Origin: Eutreptiella sp. 'Long Island Sound 2002' | Taxonomy: Eukaryota; Euglenozoa; Euglenophyceae; Eutreptiales; Eutreptiaceae | Direction: 5' to 3' | DNA: 64,000 nt | NCBI GenBank assembly: GCA_964036045.1 | Contig: OZ038382.1 | Location: 149,432,961-149,496,960 of the forward strand | In this document: one piece after another, positions 9,511 through 19,414 of the stretch | Layout of the letters: each line of letters opens with the position of its first letter | How positions within the stretch are numbered: the stretch's first letter is position 1 | Notes under the pieces: model-generated | The model's database searches: none | What the model was told of the DNA's origin: nothing | What the model saw: the letters and a program-made list of their open reading frames with translations, nothing else | Made by a program: the position numbers and the translations under genes

Positions 9511-10192
9511 ACGTGGTTGTGTCTCTGTGCCGTCTGGCATTTGCAACCGGAACTCCGACGTGTTCACTGCAAACTTCACGTGTTTCATCAATAGGTTCCA
9601 CCAAACTTCGCGCGGCCTGTACGGCAGAGCCATGAGAACCTCCACCCCTGGTGACTCCAACACTTTGTTGACCAACTGAGGTATGTGCTTGAACGGCGGG
9701 AAGACCCACCCCGGTGAAAGTAAAGTTAGATTCTGGGAGAAGACATCGATGGCGTAAGCCCCCGGCTGAGGACACGGACTGACGAACTTGCTGCACACCG
9801 CATTGGAACTCCTTGACATCCAATCGATTTCCGGCTGAATCCAACTTTTGAACTCCTCCAGGATCCAAGTCAACACGTCCGACGGGAAGGTAGCCTCCGA
9901 CGGTGTCCAACGAAGCCGAGACCAAATGTCCGCCGGATTCACCGAGGTGTGCACGTAAAACGGTTGAATCTCGATGCGATTGGCTTGTGTAAAATTCCAC
10001 AGTTGGAGAATCAATGCGTTGAACCGCGGCTTGCGACCTCCCCACTTGCGGAGATACCAGTAAAGGACCATTGAGTCGGTGAAAAATCGCAGCGTGGTGT
10101 CCCTCAGCGCATACGCTTGAATCGTCAGTAGGGCTCCCCTGAAGTCTTTGACGTTTATGTGTTCCTCTCGATTCAGGAACCAACCGACGCTG
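9406..10192 (-). CDS. RNase H end and MTase-like domain of the DIRS ORF
   Basis: After a frameshift near 10180-10192 the RNase H continues (VGWFLNREEHINVKDFRGA, FFTDSMVLYWYLRKWGG with a catalytic Asp, and NPADIWSRL at the end). An MTase-like module follows at about 9560-9760: AIDVFSQN, then LSPGWVFPPF, then VLMALPYRPREVWWNLL. This is the region called MT in DIRS and PAT elements. It overlaps the recombinase ORF in another frame, as in other DIRS elements. Whether the frameshift is a mutation or a natural overlap cannot be judged from one copy. Confidence 0.78.
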
Positions 10193-11438
10193 CTTGGGCA
10201 TTCCCTTGAAGGACTCCGCCCCACGCCAGATCCGACGCGTCCGAGTACATGTCCCTGACGTGACCCATGGAAACTACGAAGGTGCGTCCCTTCCACTGGT
10301 GTAACTCGTCCGCCAGATCCATCAACTGACGTGACACACGCTCCGGGAGCGCCACGTCTGCCTCCCAGCCAGCCTGGACTGCCACCGCCACGTGCACCGC
10401 CAGGGCGTCGCTGAGGAGTCGGATATGGGGCATGGCGAACAACAAGGAACGGATTCTTCCAAGAACGGAGGCGCATCGCCTCACTGATGGTGTGTGACTG
10501 TGTGCCAGTCTGTTCACGTCCCGAAAAATTGCTTGTAGGCGCTTTGGAGGTACCGCGACGAATCCTTCCCTGAAGTTCAGCATAAAACCAAGCATTATAA
10601 TTTCTTGCGACGGCTCCAAACATGATTTTGGGACATTGACCAATATACCCAACCGATGGGAAAGTTGTACCAAAAAACGTGTGTGTTCCAGACATTCACG
10701 GTAAGTATTGCCAATGATGAGCCAATCGTCCAAGTAGACCCAAACGAGTGCTCCGCGTTCGCGCACGGCATTTAAAATTGGTTGCATGAGGCGTTGCCAT
10801 TCCCGTGGTGCAACGTTTAATCCAAACGGCAAAACGCACCACCTGTAAAATTCACCGTCGACGTAGACCCCCAAATAAGGTCGATCCCGCGGATGGATAC
10901 CCATGTGAAAATAAGCACTTTTCAGGTCAATTTTGCAAGCATACTGACCGGGTCTCAAGAACGGTAAAATGCCCCACAGAGTGACCAAACGAAAATAGGT
11001 GGTCTGTACAAACTGGTTCACGTTCTTCCAATTGGTGATAGGTCGACGGCCTCCCTCAGGATGTGCCTCGTCTGACGCTTTGTCCACTGCGAACATACTT
11101 GCACAACACTTAATGTCTTTGCGCTCGACGCATTCCATGCAACCCTGTTGCACTGCATCCAAAACGTGTTTTGCCAATTCAGGGTCGGTTACCTCTGCGT
11201 GGGAAGAACGAGGACGGAAGTCGTCGGTTGGTCGATCCGGATCAAAACCGTCAACCCAATCAAGCTGCAGCCCATTGCGAATCACTGACGCCGCGTATGT
11301 GTCCTTCAGCGTTTCCCATTCATGCAATTGTGCACGACAGCGCAAATAGAGTGGCAGGTGGGGATGGATCGGCGGTGGCACGCACACGGCTGGTGCCAAT
11401 AAATCCTCTACAGTCAAGCTACTGCTGTGGTCGTTCAT
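10173..11438 (-). CDS. Reverse transcriptase and start of RNase H of the DIRS element
   Basis: A 421-residue frame with RT motifs RRPITNWKNVN, then YACKIDLKSAYFHMGI with the first catalytic Asp, LPFGLNVAPREWQRLM, VWVYLDDWLII with the Asp pair, and MLGFMLNF. The RNase H start MYSDASDLAWGG follows at its C-terminus before the frame is lost near 10180. It overlaps the Gag-like ORF by 20 bases at the upstream end (ATG at 11436-11438). The motifs are close to consensus, so the insertion looks recent. Confidence 0.92.
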   Translation of the reverse strand: MNDHSSSLTVEDLLAPAVCVPPPIHPHLPLYLRCRAQLHEWETLKDTYAASVIRNGLQLDWVDGFDPDRPTDDFRPRSSHAEVTDPELAKHVLDAVQQGCMECVERKDIKCCASMFAVDKASDEAHPEGGRRPITNWKNVNQFVQTTYFRLVTLWGILPFLRPGQYACKIDLKSAYFHMGIHPRDRPYLGVYVDGEFYRWCVLPFGLNVAPREWQRLMQPILNAVRERGALVWVYLDDWLIIGNTYRECLEHTRFLVQLSHRLGILVNVPKSCLEPSQEIIMLGFMLNFREGFVAVPPKRLQAIFRDVNRLAHSHTPSVRRCASVLGRIRSLLFAMPHIRLLSDALAVHVAVAVQAGWEADVALPERVSRQLMDLADELHQWKGRTFVVSMGHVRDMYSDASDLAWGGVLQGNAQAASVGS

Positions 11439-12099
11439 CTAACTTGTCGTTACGTGGCACAAATCTTTGGGTGAAACCCTTACCTTTGCCTTTGCCTCCT
11501 TTGCCAGATCTCCGTGGATCAAAACGACCTCGTGTTGAAAACGAACGGAAAGAACTACGATGCGAGTAAGGGGAGAAACGCGTGCCTCTCAGGGCTTTTT
11601 GTAATTTGTTGCGCGACTGAAGTAGTGACATGTCATCCTTCGAGAGTAACTCTGGTGCAATCGCAGGTTGTTCAAACCGTTTATCTACTGCCACTCGCCG
11701 GGAGCTTTGGATGCTGTAGTCCAACGCACCCAACATTGCAAACAAATGTTCACATAGTACCAATGAAACAGGTGCTTCCGGAGCTACCGTTGTGTCATCT
11801 TCGCGTGTTAAGACTACTCCCAGGACTCGCATGGCGTCTTTTACCTGTTGTTCCCAACGACGCTTCTCCGCGTCCGCTGGATGTTTGTGCGTTGGCGCGT
11901 TATTAACAGCTGCCCTATGGAACTCGTCGAACACTGGCAGGTGCTTCAACATCTTTTTTCTGCGAAACTCGTCTTGCAAAACCTTTCGCTCTTCCAGGAG
12001 TGCAGACAAGCGTGAAGGAAGCGACAGAACCTCATCGCGCCACACGAACGTGGACTCCTTGTCCGACGCGGGGCCAGCGTGGTCCTTGGGACCGCTCAA
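11419..12099 (-). CDS. Gag-like ORF of the DIRS element
   Basis: A 226-residue protein with no enzyme motif. The middle is helical and charged (RRWEQQVKDAMRVLGV, then CEHLFAMLGALDYSIQ). The C-terminal third is rich in Arg, Ser, Phe and Gly (SFSTRGRFDPRRSGKG, then GKGKG), suggesting RNA binding. It lies upstream of RT and overlaps it by 20 bases. Its position, size and basic tail match the DIRS ORF1 (Gag) product. Six bases separate it from the small ORF upstream. Confidence 0.7.
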   Translation of the reverse strand: MSGPKDHAGPASDKESTFVWRDEVLSLPSRLSALLEERKVLQDEFRRKKMLKHLPVFDEFHRAAVNNAPTHKHPADAEKRRWEQQVKDAMRVLGVVLTREDDTTVAPEAPVSLVLCEHLFAMLGALDYSIQSSRRVAVDKRFEQPAIAPELLSKDDMSLLQSRNKLQKALRGTRFSPYSHRSSFRSFSTRGRFDPRRSGKGGKGKGKGFTQRFVPRNDKLDERPQQ

Positions 12100-12105
12100 A
12101 GTTTC

Positions 12106-12405
12106 TTATGCCAAGAAGACGTCTTCGCGATGCGACGACGTTCCTGTTCTGCCAATGTCGTCGCCCTTTAAGGTGAGTAAGGCATCACGAACCAAGGCCA
12201 TCGTGTCTTTGACAGTGGCCAGTGTTTTCTTTCCTGTAAGTTTGGAATACAGTGACGCTGCCTGCCAAGGACTGAGACCACTCATTGCGCCTTCCTTTGC
12301 CAACTGTGCTGCATGTTCCAACGACTCAGAACTCAGGTTCCACGCCGAATCCGGCAATTTCAGCACGAACTCGTGAAAATCCAGTGTCTCATTTTCTTCT
12401 GTCAT
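12106..12405 (-). CDS. Small acidic ORF at the DIRS 5' end
   Basis: A 99-residue frame starting at ATG 12403-12405 (MTEENETLDFHEFVLKLPDS). It lies six bases upstream of the Gag-like ORF and in a different frame. It contains LSPWQAASLYSKLTG and KKTLATVKDTMALVRDALL and looks like ordinary helical protein. It may be the N-terminal part of Gag, separated by a frameshift or a natural start. I do not recognise a family. Confidence 0.5.
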   Translation of the reverse strand: MTEENETLDFHEFVLKLPDSAWNLSSESLEHAAQLAKEGAMSGLSPWQAASLYSKLTGKKTLATVKDTMALVRDALLTLKGDDIGRTGTSSHREDVFLA

Positions 12406-12497
12406 TTTGATAAAATTTATATCCTTAAAACATTTTGGATTGCATCAGAAATCAAAGCTCTGGGTACAGCAAATCACTAGTTGAACAACTCAGTGAG

Positions 12498-12578
12498 CGC
12501 GTGACCGGTTTTAAGAGCATGGGAGGTTAATAGTGGTTGGCCCATATATGGGGATTGTGTAGTGCTAGCTGAGCCAGC
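12498..12578. repeat. DIRS right terminal repeat
   Basis: Ends GGGGATTGTGTAGTGCTAGCTGAGCCAGC. Its reverse complement matches both the left end over TAGCACTACACAA and CATATATGGGCCAAC and the right half of the internal complementary region. The gypsy frame resumes at 12579. Confidence 0.85.
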
Positions 12579-13653
12579 CCTGGTGGACCCGGACAAGGGA
12601 TTCGTGCTACGGACAGACGCCTCGGACTATGCCGTGGGGGCAGTCCTCGAGCAAGTCCGGGACGACGGGACTCATGTTCCCCCGGCGTTTTGAAGCCGGA
12701 TCCTGGACGAGGGCCAACGCCGAACATGGACCGCGAGGGAGAAGGAGACATACGCCATTGTATGTTCGCTCAGGAAGTGGTCTGGCCACATCGGACTGCA
12801 GCCGGTGGTGGTTTGCACGGACCACCAGTCCTTACAGAGCTGGCACAAGGAGCATGTCGACACCCCCTCAGGACCAGCGGCTAGAAGGGCCCGATGGCAC
12901 GAGACGTTCGCCAAGCTCGACCTCAGCGTCGTGTACGTCCCGGGCAAGGACAACACTGTGGCAGATTGCCTCAGTCGCTGGGCCTACCCCGCGGGCAAGG
13001 CGTGGATGGACATATCCAGCCATAGCGACGCCGAGGAGACCGAGGAGGCCAAGCGCATCATCGAGATGGAGAAGGCCATGGAGCAAGAGGGGGTCAAGTG
13101 TTTTGTGGTGATGGCAAACCGTACAGACCTGGCCAAGTTCCGGGGCGCCCGAGTCCAGGCTATTGGAGAGGAAACCCTCGAGCAATGGATGGTGGCCCCT
13201 GTAGAGCTAGTCAGGTCGGTGCTCACAGAGGACTGGTCGGATGACTACGCGGCATCCGAGCACTGGAGCAAGTACTGGAATGCCGTGAGCGCCCCGTCAG
13301 ACGACGAGTGGCCTGAGGGCTTGACCGAGGATGGGGACAAACTGTTCCTCAAGAACAAGCTACTGGTCCCTGAGAACCGAGTGGAGGAGCTCATTGACCA
13401 CTGGCACAACGCCCAGCTCATGCATCCTGGCCGAGACAAGATGCAGCAGGACCTGGAGTGGCGCTTCAAGTTCCCACCGGGGTACTACGCCATCCTGGAC
13501 AAGTACTGCAGCGACTGCGCCGTGTGTCGGGCCACGAAGAGCCCCAACCAACCCACGGCGGGCAACCCGGTGTACACGGCTATACCGGAGGCCCCTATGC
13601 GGTCGGTGGCCATGGATGTATTCGCCATGCCTGAGGTCACCGTGGAAGGATAG
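12579..13653 (+). pseudogene. RNase H and integrase N-terminus of chromovirus A, with stops
   Basis: RNase H starts GFVLRTDASDYAVGAVLEQV (Asp), with WTAREKETYAIV (Glu), VVVCTDHQSL (Asp) and NTVADCLSR (last Asp). The integrase zinc finger follows: HWHNAQLMHPGRDK with the His pair and YCSDCAVCRA with the Cys pair, then the first core Asp in AMDVFAMPEV. A TGA at 12691-12693 lies where the family has AFWSR, so TGG became TGA. A TAG at 13651-13653 lies just before TYDCVILAVDRHSGYI, which is still readable in frame. The region is continuous in frame with the RT half across the DIRS insert. Confidence 0.88.
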
Positions 13654-13655
13654 AC

Positions 13656-14759
13656 CTACGACTGTGTCATCCTGGCGGTGGACAGGCACAGTGGGTATAT
13701 CGTGGCGGTCCCTGGCAAGAAGTCCAAAAAGAAGAGCGAGAAGGACAAGCATGGAGTGGGGCTGCAGGCCAAGCCGTCGCTAATGCCATGATCAGGCATA
13801 GGCTGACGATTTTTGATGTCCCAGCTGTCATCTGCAGCGATCGGGGCAGTCAATTCGTGGGGACGTGGTTCAAGACGATGTGCAAGCACATGGGAATTCG
13901 GCACGCCAAGACCGTGGCGTACCACAGCCGTTCGAATGGCCGGGCTGAGGTCGCCGGGCGGCAGATGTTCAAGAAGTTCCGCCAGCTGCACATCGACGAA
14001 CCGGGTCGGAACTGGTACAATTCGCTGTGGAGAGTCCTCCAAGCGTACCATGACCTTCCGGGACCCACTGGACTGTCGCCCCATCGCATCCTGTTCCTAC
14101 GGGATCGAGTGTCACGCACTCTCCCGTGGTTGAACCATGGCAAAGTGGCCCGGGATGCGAACGCTATGATGGCTGAGGCGGACGACACGGCAGCCAAGGT
14201 GTGTAAAGCACTTCAGGACGAGCATGACAAGAGGGCCAAGTACTTCAAGCAGGGAAAAGTCCAGAAGTATGCTCTCCAAGACACCGTGTGCGTGGAGCGG
14301 CACCACAAGGATGTCCTGTCCAGGCATCGGCAGGCATCTTGGTATGTGCCAGGGGTAATCGTGTGGAAGGTCGGGCAGGATGTGTATGCGGTTCGTGTGG
14401 GGGATAACAAGGTCCTGGACCGCGACCATACCCAGCTTCGTCCCCGAGCACCAGACCCCAGCGGACGTCCCGTCACCTTCGAGTTCACAGCCGGCGATGT
14501 GGACTCGGACGATGAGGGTGAGGACGACGATTTCACCGCGGAGAAGATCCTGGCGGACAAGCCGGACCAAGGGACGCCTGGGGGGAGGCTTTATAAAGTC
14601 CGATGGAAGGGATTCGCCGCCTCCAGAGATTCGTGGGAACCTCCGAGCAGTTTTGTGCCGAGGTACACCACGGTCTGGATGGACTATCTGAAGAAAGCGA
14701 ATATTTCTTTGGATGTCAAGGACGTGTTGGTCCATTTGGTGGCTGCTGTAGCACCATGA
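13656..14759 (+). pseudogene. Integrase core and chromodomain of chromovirus A, frameshifted
   Basis: After the TAG the core reads YDCVILAVDRHSGYIVAV in the old frame, then shifts near 13755 to the frame open from 13788 to 14759. That frame holds VICSDRGSQFVGTWF (second Asp) and SRSNGRAEVAGR (Glu), so the DDE set is still visible. A GPY-like region follows, then an acidic linker. The chromodomain ends the protein: EKILADK, LYKVRWKGFAASRDSWEPPSSF, matching the YxVxWxG and WEP core. Chromodomains steer chromovirus integration to modified histones. Part of this protein recurs inverted at 50407-50838. Confidence 0.88.
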
Positions 14760-15152
14760 TGGATCCCCCTTGGCATTTTTGTTTGTTTTTGTGCTTAGGA
14801 GATGGGTGAGGGCGTTCATCAGGGGATTTTTCGGCCTTGACTGGCCATATACCCACTTCACTCGATCTCCACATATATATTTCATTGTGGTATACTTATT
14901 TAGGTCGACCGACGACGTTTTTCTATCTTTGATCCCCTTGGTCCATGTTGTAGATCAAGAGGAGACGGGATATGGCGTAGGACACCGATTTTCAGTGTCC
15001 TCACCCCTCCCTTGGGGCGTGGGGGACGCCTACGACGTGTGTGGGGCCTCCATGTGTCCTTGGGACATGGGGGGGGGGGTTGGAGCCCATTGGGGTCCTC
15101 CCGTCCTCTCTTCTATGACTTCCAAGCGGTAACAACGCTCTGAGAAGGGGGG
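14760..15152 (+). promoter_or_regulatory. 3' untranslated region and polypurine tract of element A
   Basis: Non-coding. It ends in the purine run GAGAAGGGGGG (15142-15152) directly before TGAAGCC, the first bases of the LTR. Such a tract primes plus-strand DNA synthesis. The same tract and boundary occur inverted at 50012-50023. Confidence 0.75.
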
Positions 15153-17508
15153 TGAAGCCGGTTCGGACCCCTGTGGCCATCTTTGGGTCACTTGGGGTGT
15201 GTATCTATGTGCCGGCAAGCCGCCATTGGCTGATATCATACTCTCCCATCCACCTGACCTAACCCGATGTGATAGTGTGATAGGTTTGGCCATTCCGGCT
15301 ATGAGCGGCCATATTCAGTACGGAGGCGCCGCCAGCAGAGATCTATATATCAGAATATCAGGAATCAACAGGGTTTTTTTATCATAATGGTTCCGTAACT
15401 TTTCAGCCTTCCGTTCTGATAGTCAATGTATCGGCGACTGTCGGTTGGCTCGCGATTTTGCGGTAACCGAATGGTTAACTGTTATTTACAGATATTTTGG
15501 CGGAAACCCCGATGAAGGGTCAGATTTCATCAGTAAAGGGTTCGTTGCTTCCGCAATTTTCATATTATACACTCGCAAAGTTCATCCGATTTTTTCAGAC
15601 TTTCAGAATCGGATTTTCGACTTCGACATCGCCGCACGTGATATGATGATTCTCGAGTGGTCATACATTTTTCCCCGATCACGAATCAACCTTCCTTTTG
15701 TTATGCCCTTCGTTTTGCTTGGAGATATAGGCGAAACAAAGTGGATTCGTGAGGCCACTTTGAAGAATCATATCTCCGTCTCATGGCGAGGAATATCCAT
15801 ATCGAGAATTGGGTTGGAACCGCCTTGGTCTCAAGTTAATTTAGGAAGCATCAAACGCCTTTGTTGTGTACACATGCCCGGTATAGCAAGGGATAATGGT
15901 CAAGAGGGTAGAAGGTGATACATAACTCTTGGACCGTGCAACCGAATATTTTATTGCAACTTTCGAGTGTGCTGCATGAGTGTTCTGGTTGCATAGCAAC
16001 TTTCCTTGGGTTCCTCCGTATTTTTAACGTGAAGTTATGACCATGGAGGGGCATGGCATACCATGGTGGGAGCCACTATTTGAGGGTATGTGTTATATGC
16101 ATGGTATGTGCTTCGATAGGCTCACGCCCATGTTATATATCTTCGTGTGGCGGAAGAGATGGGGAGCCACACGTGACAAGGGCTTTGCCCATGTCCCAAT
16201 TGTGGAATTCAAAGCGCTAGACTGAGTCTACCGCGTATGTATTGCTCATGGTATGTTTGGCAAAGAGATCCATGACTGCACTCCCGTTTTTATGGGGCAT
16301 GTAGATATGAGTGGCGAAGGTATCTCAATGCGCCTGATTGGGGATCCAAGTGGGGAAATTGTTCGCAAATGGTTCCAATCATTTGTATATTGAACCATGC
16401 GCGCATATCATGGGTGAGCATAGAGATATACTATCATGACAACTTTGTATTTGGACATATTTTCATGTTTTTGACCTCATTTTATGCTCATTTTTGTATT
16501 TTATGTGCTCAACTGGTCGGCTAACAGCAAAGGGCCTAGAAATCCCTGAACTACGGTATGTTGCTTATATGTTGGCATATGCTTCGGTGTTGTACCTCAC
16601 CATATGCCGGATCACATGGTCACTTTGGCTTGGCACACGAGGCCTCACAAAATTAGGTCTCAAACTCATGAGCTGACTTGTGAAGCATGTCATGTGCATA
16701 TCTGGAGGGGTTTCGGAGCCAATGATGGGATATTCTTGGGCATGGACCTTTGGTCTATATCACCCTTGTATATTACTCTCCGGTTTGACACATGCATGGA
16801 GCATTTGAATATTTGCCGTATGCATTTTTGAGTATATAATTGAATTTTGGGCATTATGGTGTGATTTGCCTGATTTTGCCATGTTGTGAGGTCATCTTCA
16901 TGGGGCAGTTCTCCAAGATCATTCGACTCCAAGTCCAACCAAGGTTATATCAGGGTAGGGCATGGTCCTGAGTGCCACTCTAGGCCATGACACGCCACCT
17001 CCCGCATTGGGCTAGGATTTAGAGGCTTGGGAGTGAACACATTTTTGGGGTTTGTGTATTGACTTTTGACTCATGGCATTTCCCCAACTTATTGGACTGG
17101 GTTCAGGACATCATGTTGGTGAGTCAAGGGAAGGTCTTGAGTCCACGGAATGAGGGGTCTATGGCTGTGATTGTGTACGTTTCCATCTTTCCCCAACTTT
17201 GCTTTTTTTGTGTTCATATGCCAATTTCAGGGCTTTCCTCTTGGTGCAATTCTGGTACATGCCCGCCACCGTGAGACGACCGGTGTGCTGAACGGAAGCC
17301 CGTAGCGTGTATTGGATTGTGGATTGGGTTATTGCTGTACTTGTGGGATCTGGTTGCTGTTCAGGGTTGAAGGAGGGTAGTATTTTCTATATTTTTGGAT
17401 TTTGGACCCTGCATTTTGAGAAATGCAATCGTTGATCAGGAGCAAGTCGGCAGGGGTAACAGGCGGAAGGGGCACAGCGGGGGGCGGTCCTGGTAGGGAC
17501 CTTCTTTA
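15153..17508 (+). repeat. 3' LTR and downstream part of chromovirus A
   Basis: Begins TGAAGCCGGTTCGGACC right after the polypurine tract. The identical start appears at 63901 where an A-family copy interrupts element B2, which fixes this as the LTR 5' edge. A TATA-like ATCTATATATCAG lies near 15340. The 3' edge is not certain: similarity to the inverted copy (47588-50838) ends at CCTTCTTTA near 17508 without a clear CA terminus. If all of it is LTR, the LTR is about 2.35 kb. Small open frames here have no support. Confidence 0.65.
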
Positions 17509-18404
17509 GGACGGCTATCGCTGTATAAACAACAATTCAGTAAACGTCCTGACCAAGGGCCAGGGCGGAGCAATACTCCCAATGGAGGACACAAAATGTC
17601 CAGGAGCTGAAAAAAATAGAAAATGAAACCAACAGGGAGTGAATCCTGTGGTTTAGCGAAAGGTGTAGCGATTTAAGAAGTCAAATCACTAAAAATTGAC
17701 GAAATCACGTGAGTAATCGTGATTTTTAGACTAAAACCTAAAGTCGCAGACAAACGCAACAGAAGCGGACTCCAGAAAAAGGGTTGCGCAAGCGTAAACG
17801 GCCCTGGAAAAAGAAGGTATGAGCCGTAGTTTTTAAACTTGTAAAAGAAATTTTTGCACAGTTGCATCAAAATTTTATAAGCTTTAGGGAAAAGTATCGA
17901 AAATGAACCCACACCACAGAGCACGTGGACAACCCACCTCTCAGGTATGCCAGTGTCATTCCACACGCATGTATTGCGTTCGTCTTGGTTGCTTCGTTAA
18001 AACGTTAGGGTTGTCACCGCTGTGTCCGTTGGGGGTTCGGGCGCTCCTCTTCTTTGCTCTGCACAGGTCAAAACAGAAATGAAAGGTATGCGAAGCAGAT
18101 GGAGCGCACAGTGCGCACGTAGGGTTAGAATATGCGCTGTGCTTGCAATGCATGTGCCTAATTTAGGCATTCACACGTTGTGTCGCTTTCCCTGTGCCCA
18201 AATCCACCCCTGTTCTCTCTTCACAGGTAAGAAAAGAAAGTGCTTTTTCGTGTTCGTGTTGCCGTAGCGCTAAAACAGGGTTGCTTAAAACGCTTAGGCT
18301 TGTTTTGCGTTGTGCACAGCGCCACTCTCTCTCTTTTCTTTGCAGGAAACAAAGTGCAAAGAGCATGCATGACACACTATGCATTAATCGCTTAGGGTTG
18401 TTTG
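17509..18404. other. AT-richer spacer with short repeated motifs
   Basis: No gene seen. CGTTAGGGTTG, CGCTTAGGCTTGTTTTGCG and CGCTTAGGGTTGTTTGGCG recur at about 18005, 18290 and 18388, and again at 41432 (CGCTTAGGGTTGTTTTGCG). Pyrimidine-rich stretches ending in CAG (TTTCTTTGCAG, CTCTTCACAG) resemble 3' splice sites, but no exon is recognisable. Confidence 0.4.
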
Positions 18405-18615
18405 GCGTTGCATGCCCCAAAACACCTAGCAAAGTGCGTGCCCTAGGCGCTAGGGACTTGTGCGCGCTCCAACAACAAAGAAGAAGATTAGAGGCGAGAG
18501 TAAGGCCAAAACGTTGCATGCCCCAAATCACTTAGCAAAGTGCATGCAATAGGAGTAGGGGACTTGTGCGCGCCCCAACACCAACCAAGGAGTGAGAGGC
18601 ATATACCGCCATGCA

Positions 18616-19330
18616 TGCATTAAAACACGCTTACTCTTGGGCGTCGCAAAAAACAAAGAGTCCAAGACAAAGGGAATAAGTAGCGTGGGAGTCCCAAGGT
18701 ACAACGAGTAAGTACCTTGTACCGCCTTGCATACATTAAGACACGCTTACTCTTGGGCGTCGCAAAAAACAAAGAGTCCACAAACCGTGCCTCCCGCCCC
18801 CAAACACGCCGTATAGGTAAAGACAACCGCATCACGAGCGGCGCGTAAACACCGGAGAAATGGATAACTAACACGCCACACCCTCCGAATTGCACGCTTC
18901 CTCTTCCTTTTTCCTTCTCCATGCACCTCCCCACCCACCTTTAAGCCCATTAAGACACGCTTACTCTTGGGCGTCGCAAAAAACAAAAAGTCCAAGACAC
19001 AAAGAATAAGTAGCATAGCATGAATGCATTAAACGAACACGCCTACTCTTGGGCGTCGCAAAATACAAAGAGTCCGCAAACCAACGGTTAAGTAGCATAT
19101 GCCGCCATGCAAGCATTAAGACACGCTTACTCTTGGGCGACGCAAAAAACAAAGAGTCCAAGACATGAAGAATAAATGGCATAGCATGAATGCATTAAAC
19201 ACACACGCCTACTCTTGGGCGTCGCAAAATGCAACGAGTCCGCAAACCAACGCGTAAATAACATACACCGCCATGCATGCATTAAGACACGCTTACTCTT
19301 GGGCGTCGCCAAAATCAAAGAGTCCAAAAC
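18616..19330 (-). repeat. About 84-bp hairpin repeat array, right arm
   Basis: Mirror of 3300-4035. Seven copies of the unit carrying GCTTACTCTTGGGCGTCGC and AAAGAGTCC, with the same two-part layout: two units separated from five by about 200 bp. That interval is related to 3670-3845 in the left arm. Confidence 0.85.
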
Positions 19331-19414
19331 GGGAAGAATAAATCAGACGCCATAGGGAGCAAAGTGTAAAGAAAAATGTATCCGCAAAAACAAAGAGTCC
19401 GCAACGACGCGGCC

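Larger units (their letters stand above)
7881..12578 (-). mobile_element. DIRS-type tyrosine-recombinase retrotransposon, inserted in chromovirus A
   Basis: The 4698-bp insert reads on the minus strand: two Gag-like ORFs, RT with RNase H and an MTase-like domain, then an overlapping tyrosine recombinase. The ends are inverted repeats sharing TAGCACTACACAA and CATATATGGGC, and an internal complementary region (about 8336-8450) carries both ends joined head to tail. This is the diagnostic DIRS architecture, used to copy through a circle. Removing 7881-12578 restores the gypsy frame exactly with no target-site duplication, as expected for recombinase integration. Confidence 0.93.
4603..17508 (+). 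mobile_element. Chromovirus A (Ty3/gypsy, chromodomain type), 5'-truncated, split by a DIRS element
   Basis: Domains read in order: NC zinc knuckle, protease, MTase-like module, RT, (DIRS insertion), RNase H, HHCC integrase, chromodomain, polypurine tract and 3' LTR. That is the Ty3/gypsy order, and the chromodomain makes it a chromovirus. The gag N-terminus and 5' LTR are missing. One reading frame is kept from 4603 to 13653 once the DIRS insert is removed. It is broken by stops at 4993, 5794, 6622, 12691 and 13651, then by a frameshift near 13755. The copy is dead but fairly young. Confidence 0.9.

Noticed and set aside
18005-18400. Telomere-like TTAGGG words
   Set aside because: Single scattered TTAGGG words inside a longer repeated motif, not a telomeric tandem array.
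17956-18535. Possible small genes with splice-like sites in the AT-richer spacer
   Set aside because: TTTGCAG and GTAAG words occur, but no exon encodes a recognisable protein and the motifs belong to a dispersed repeat.
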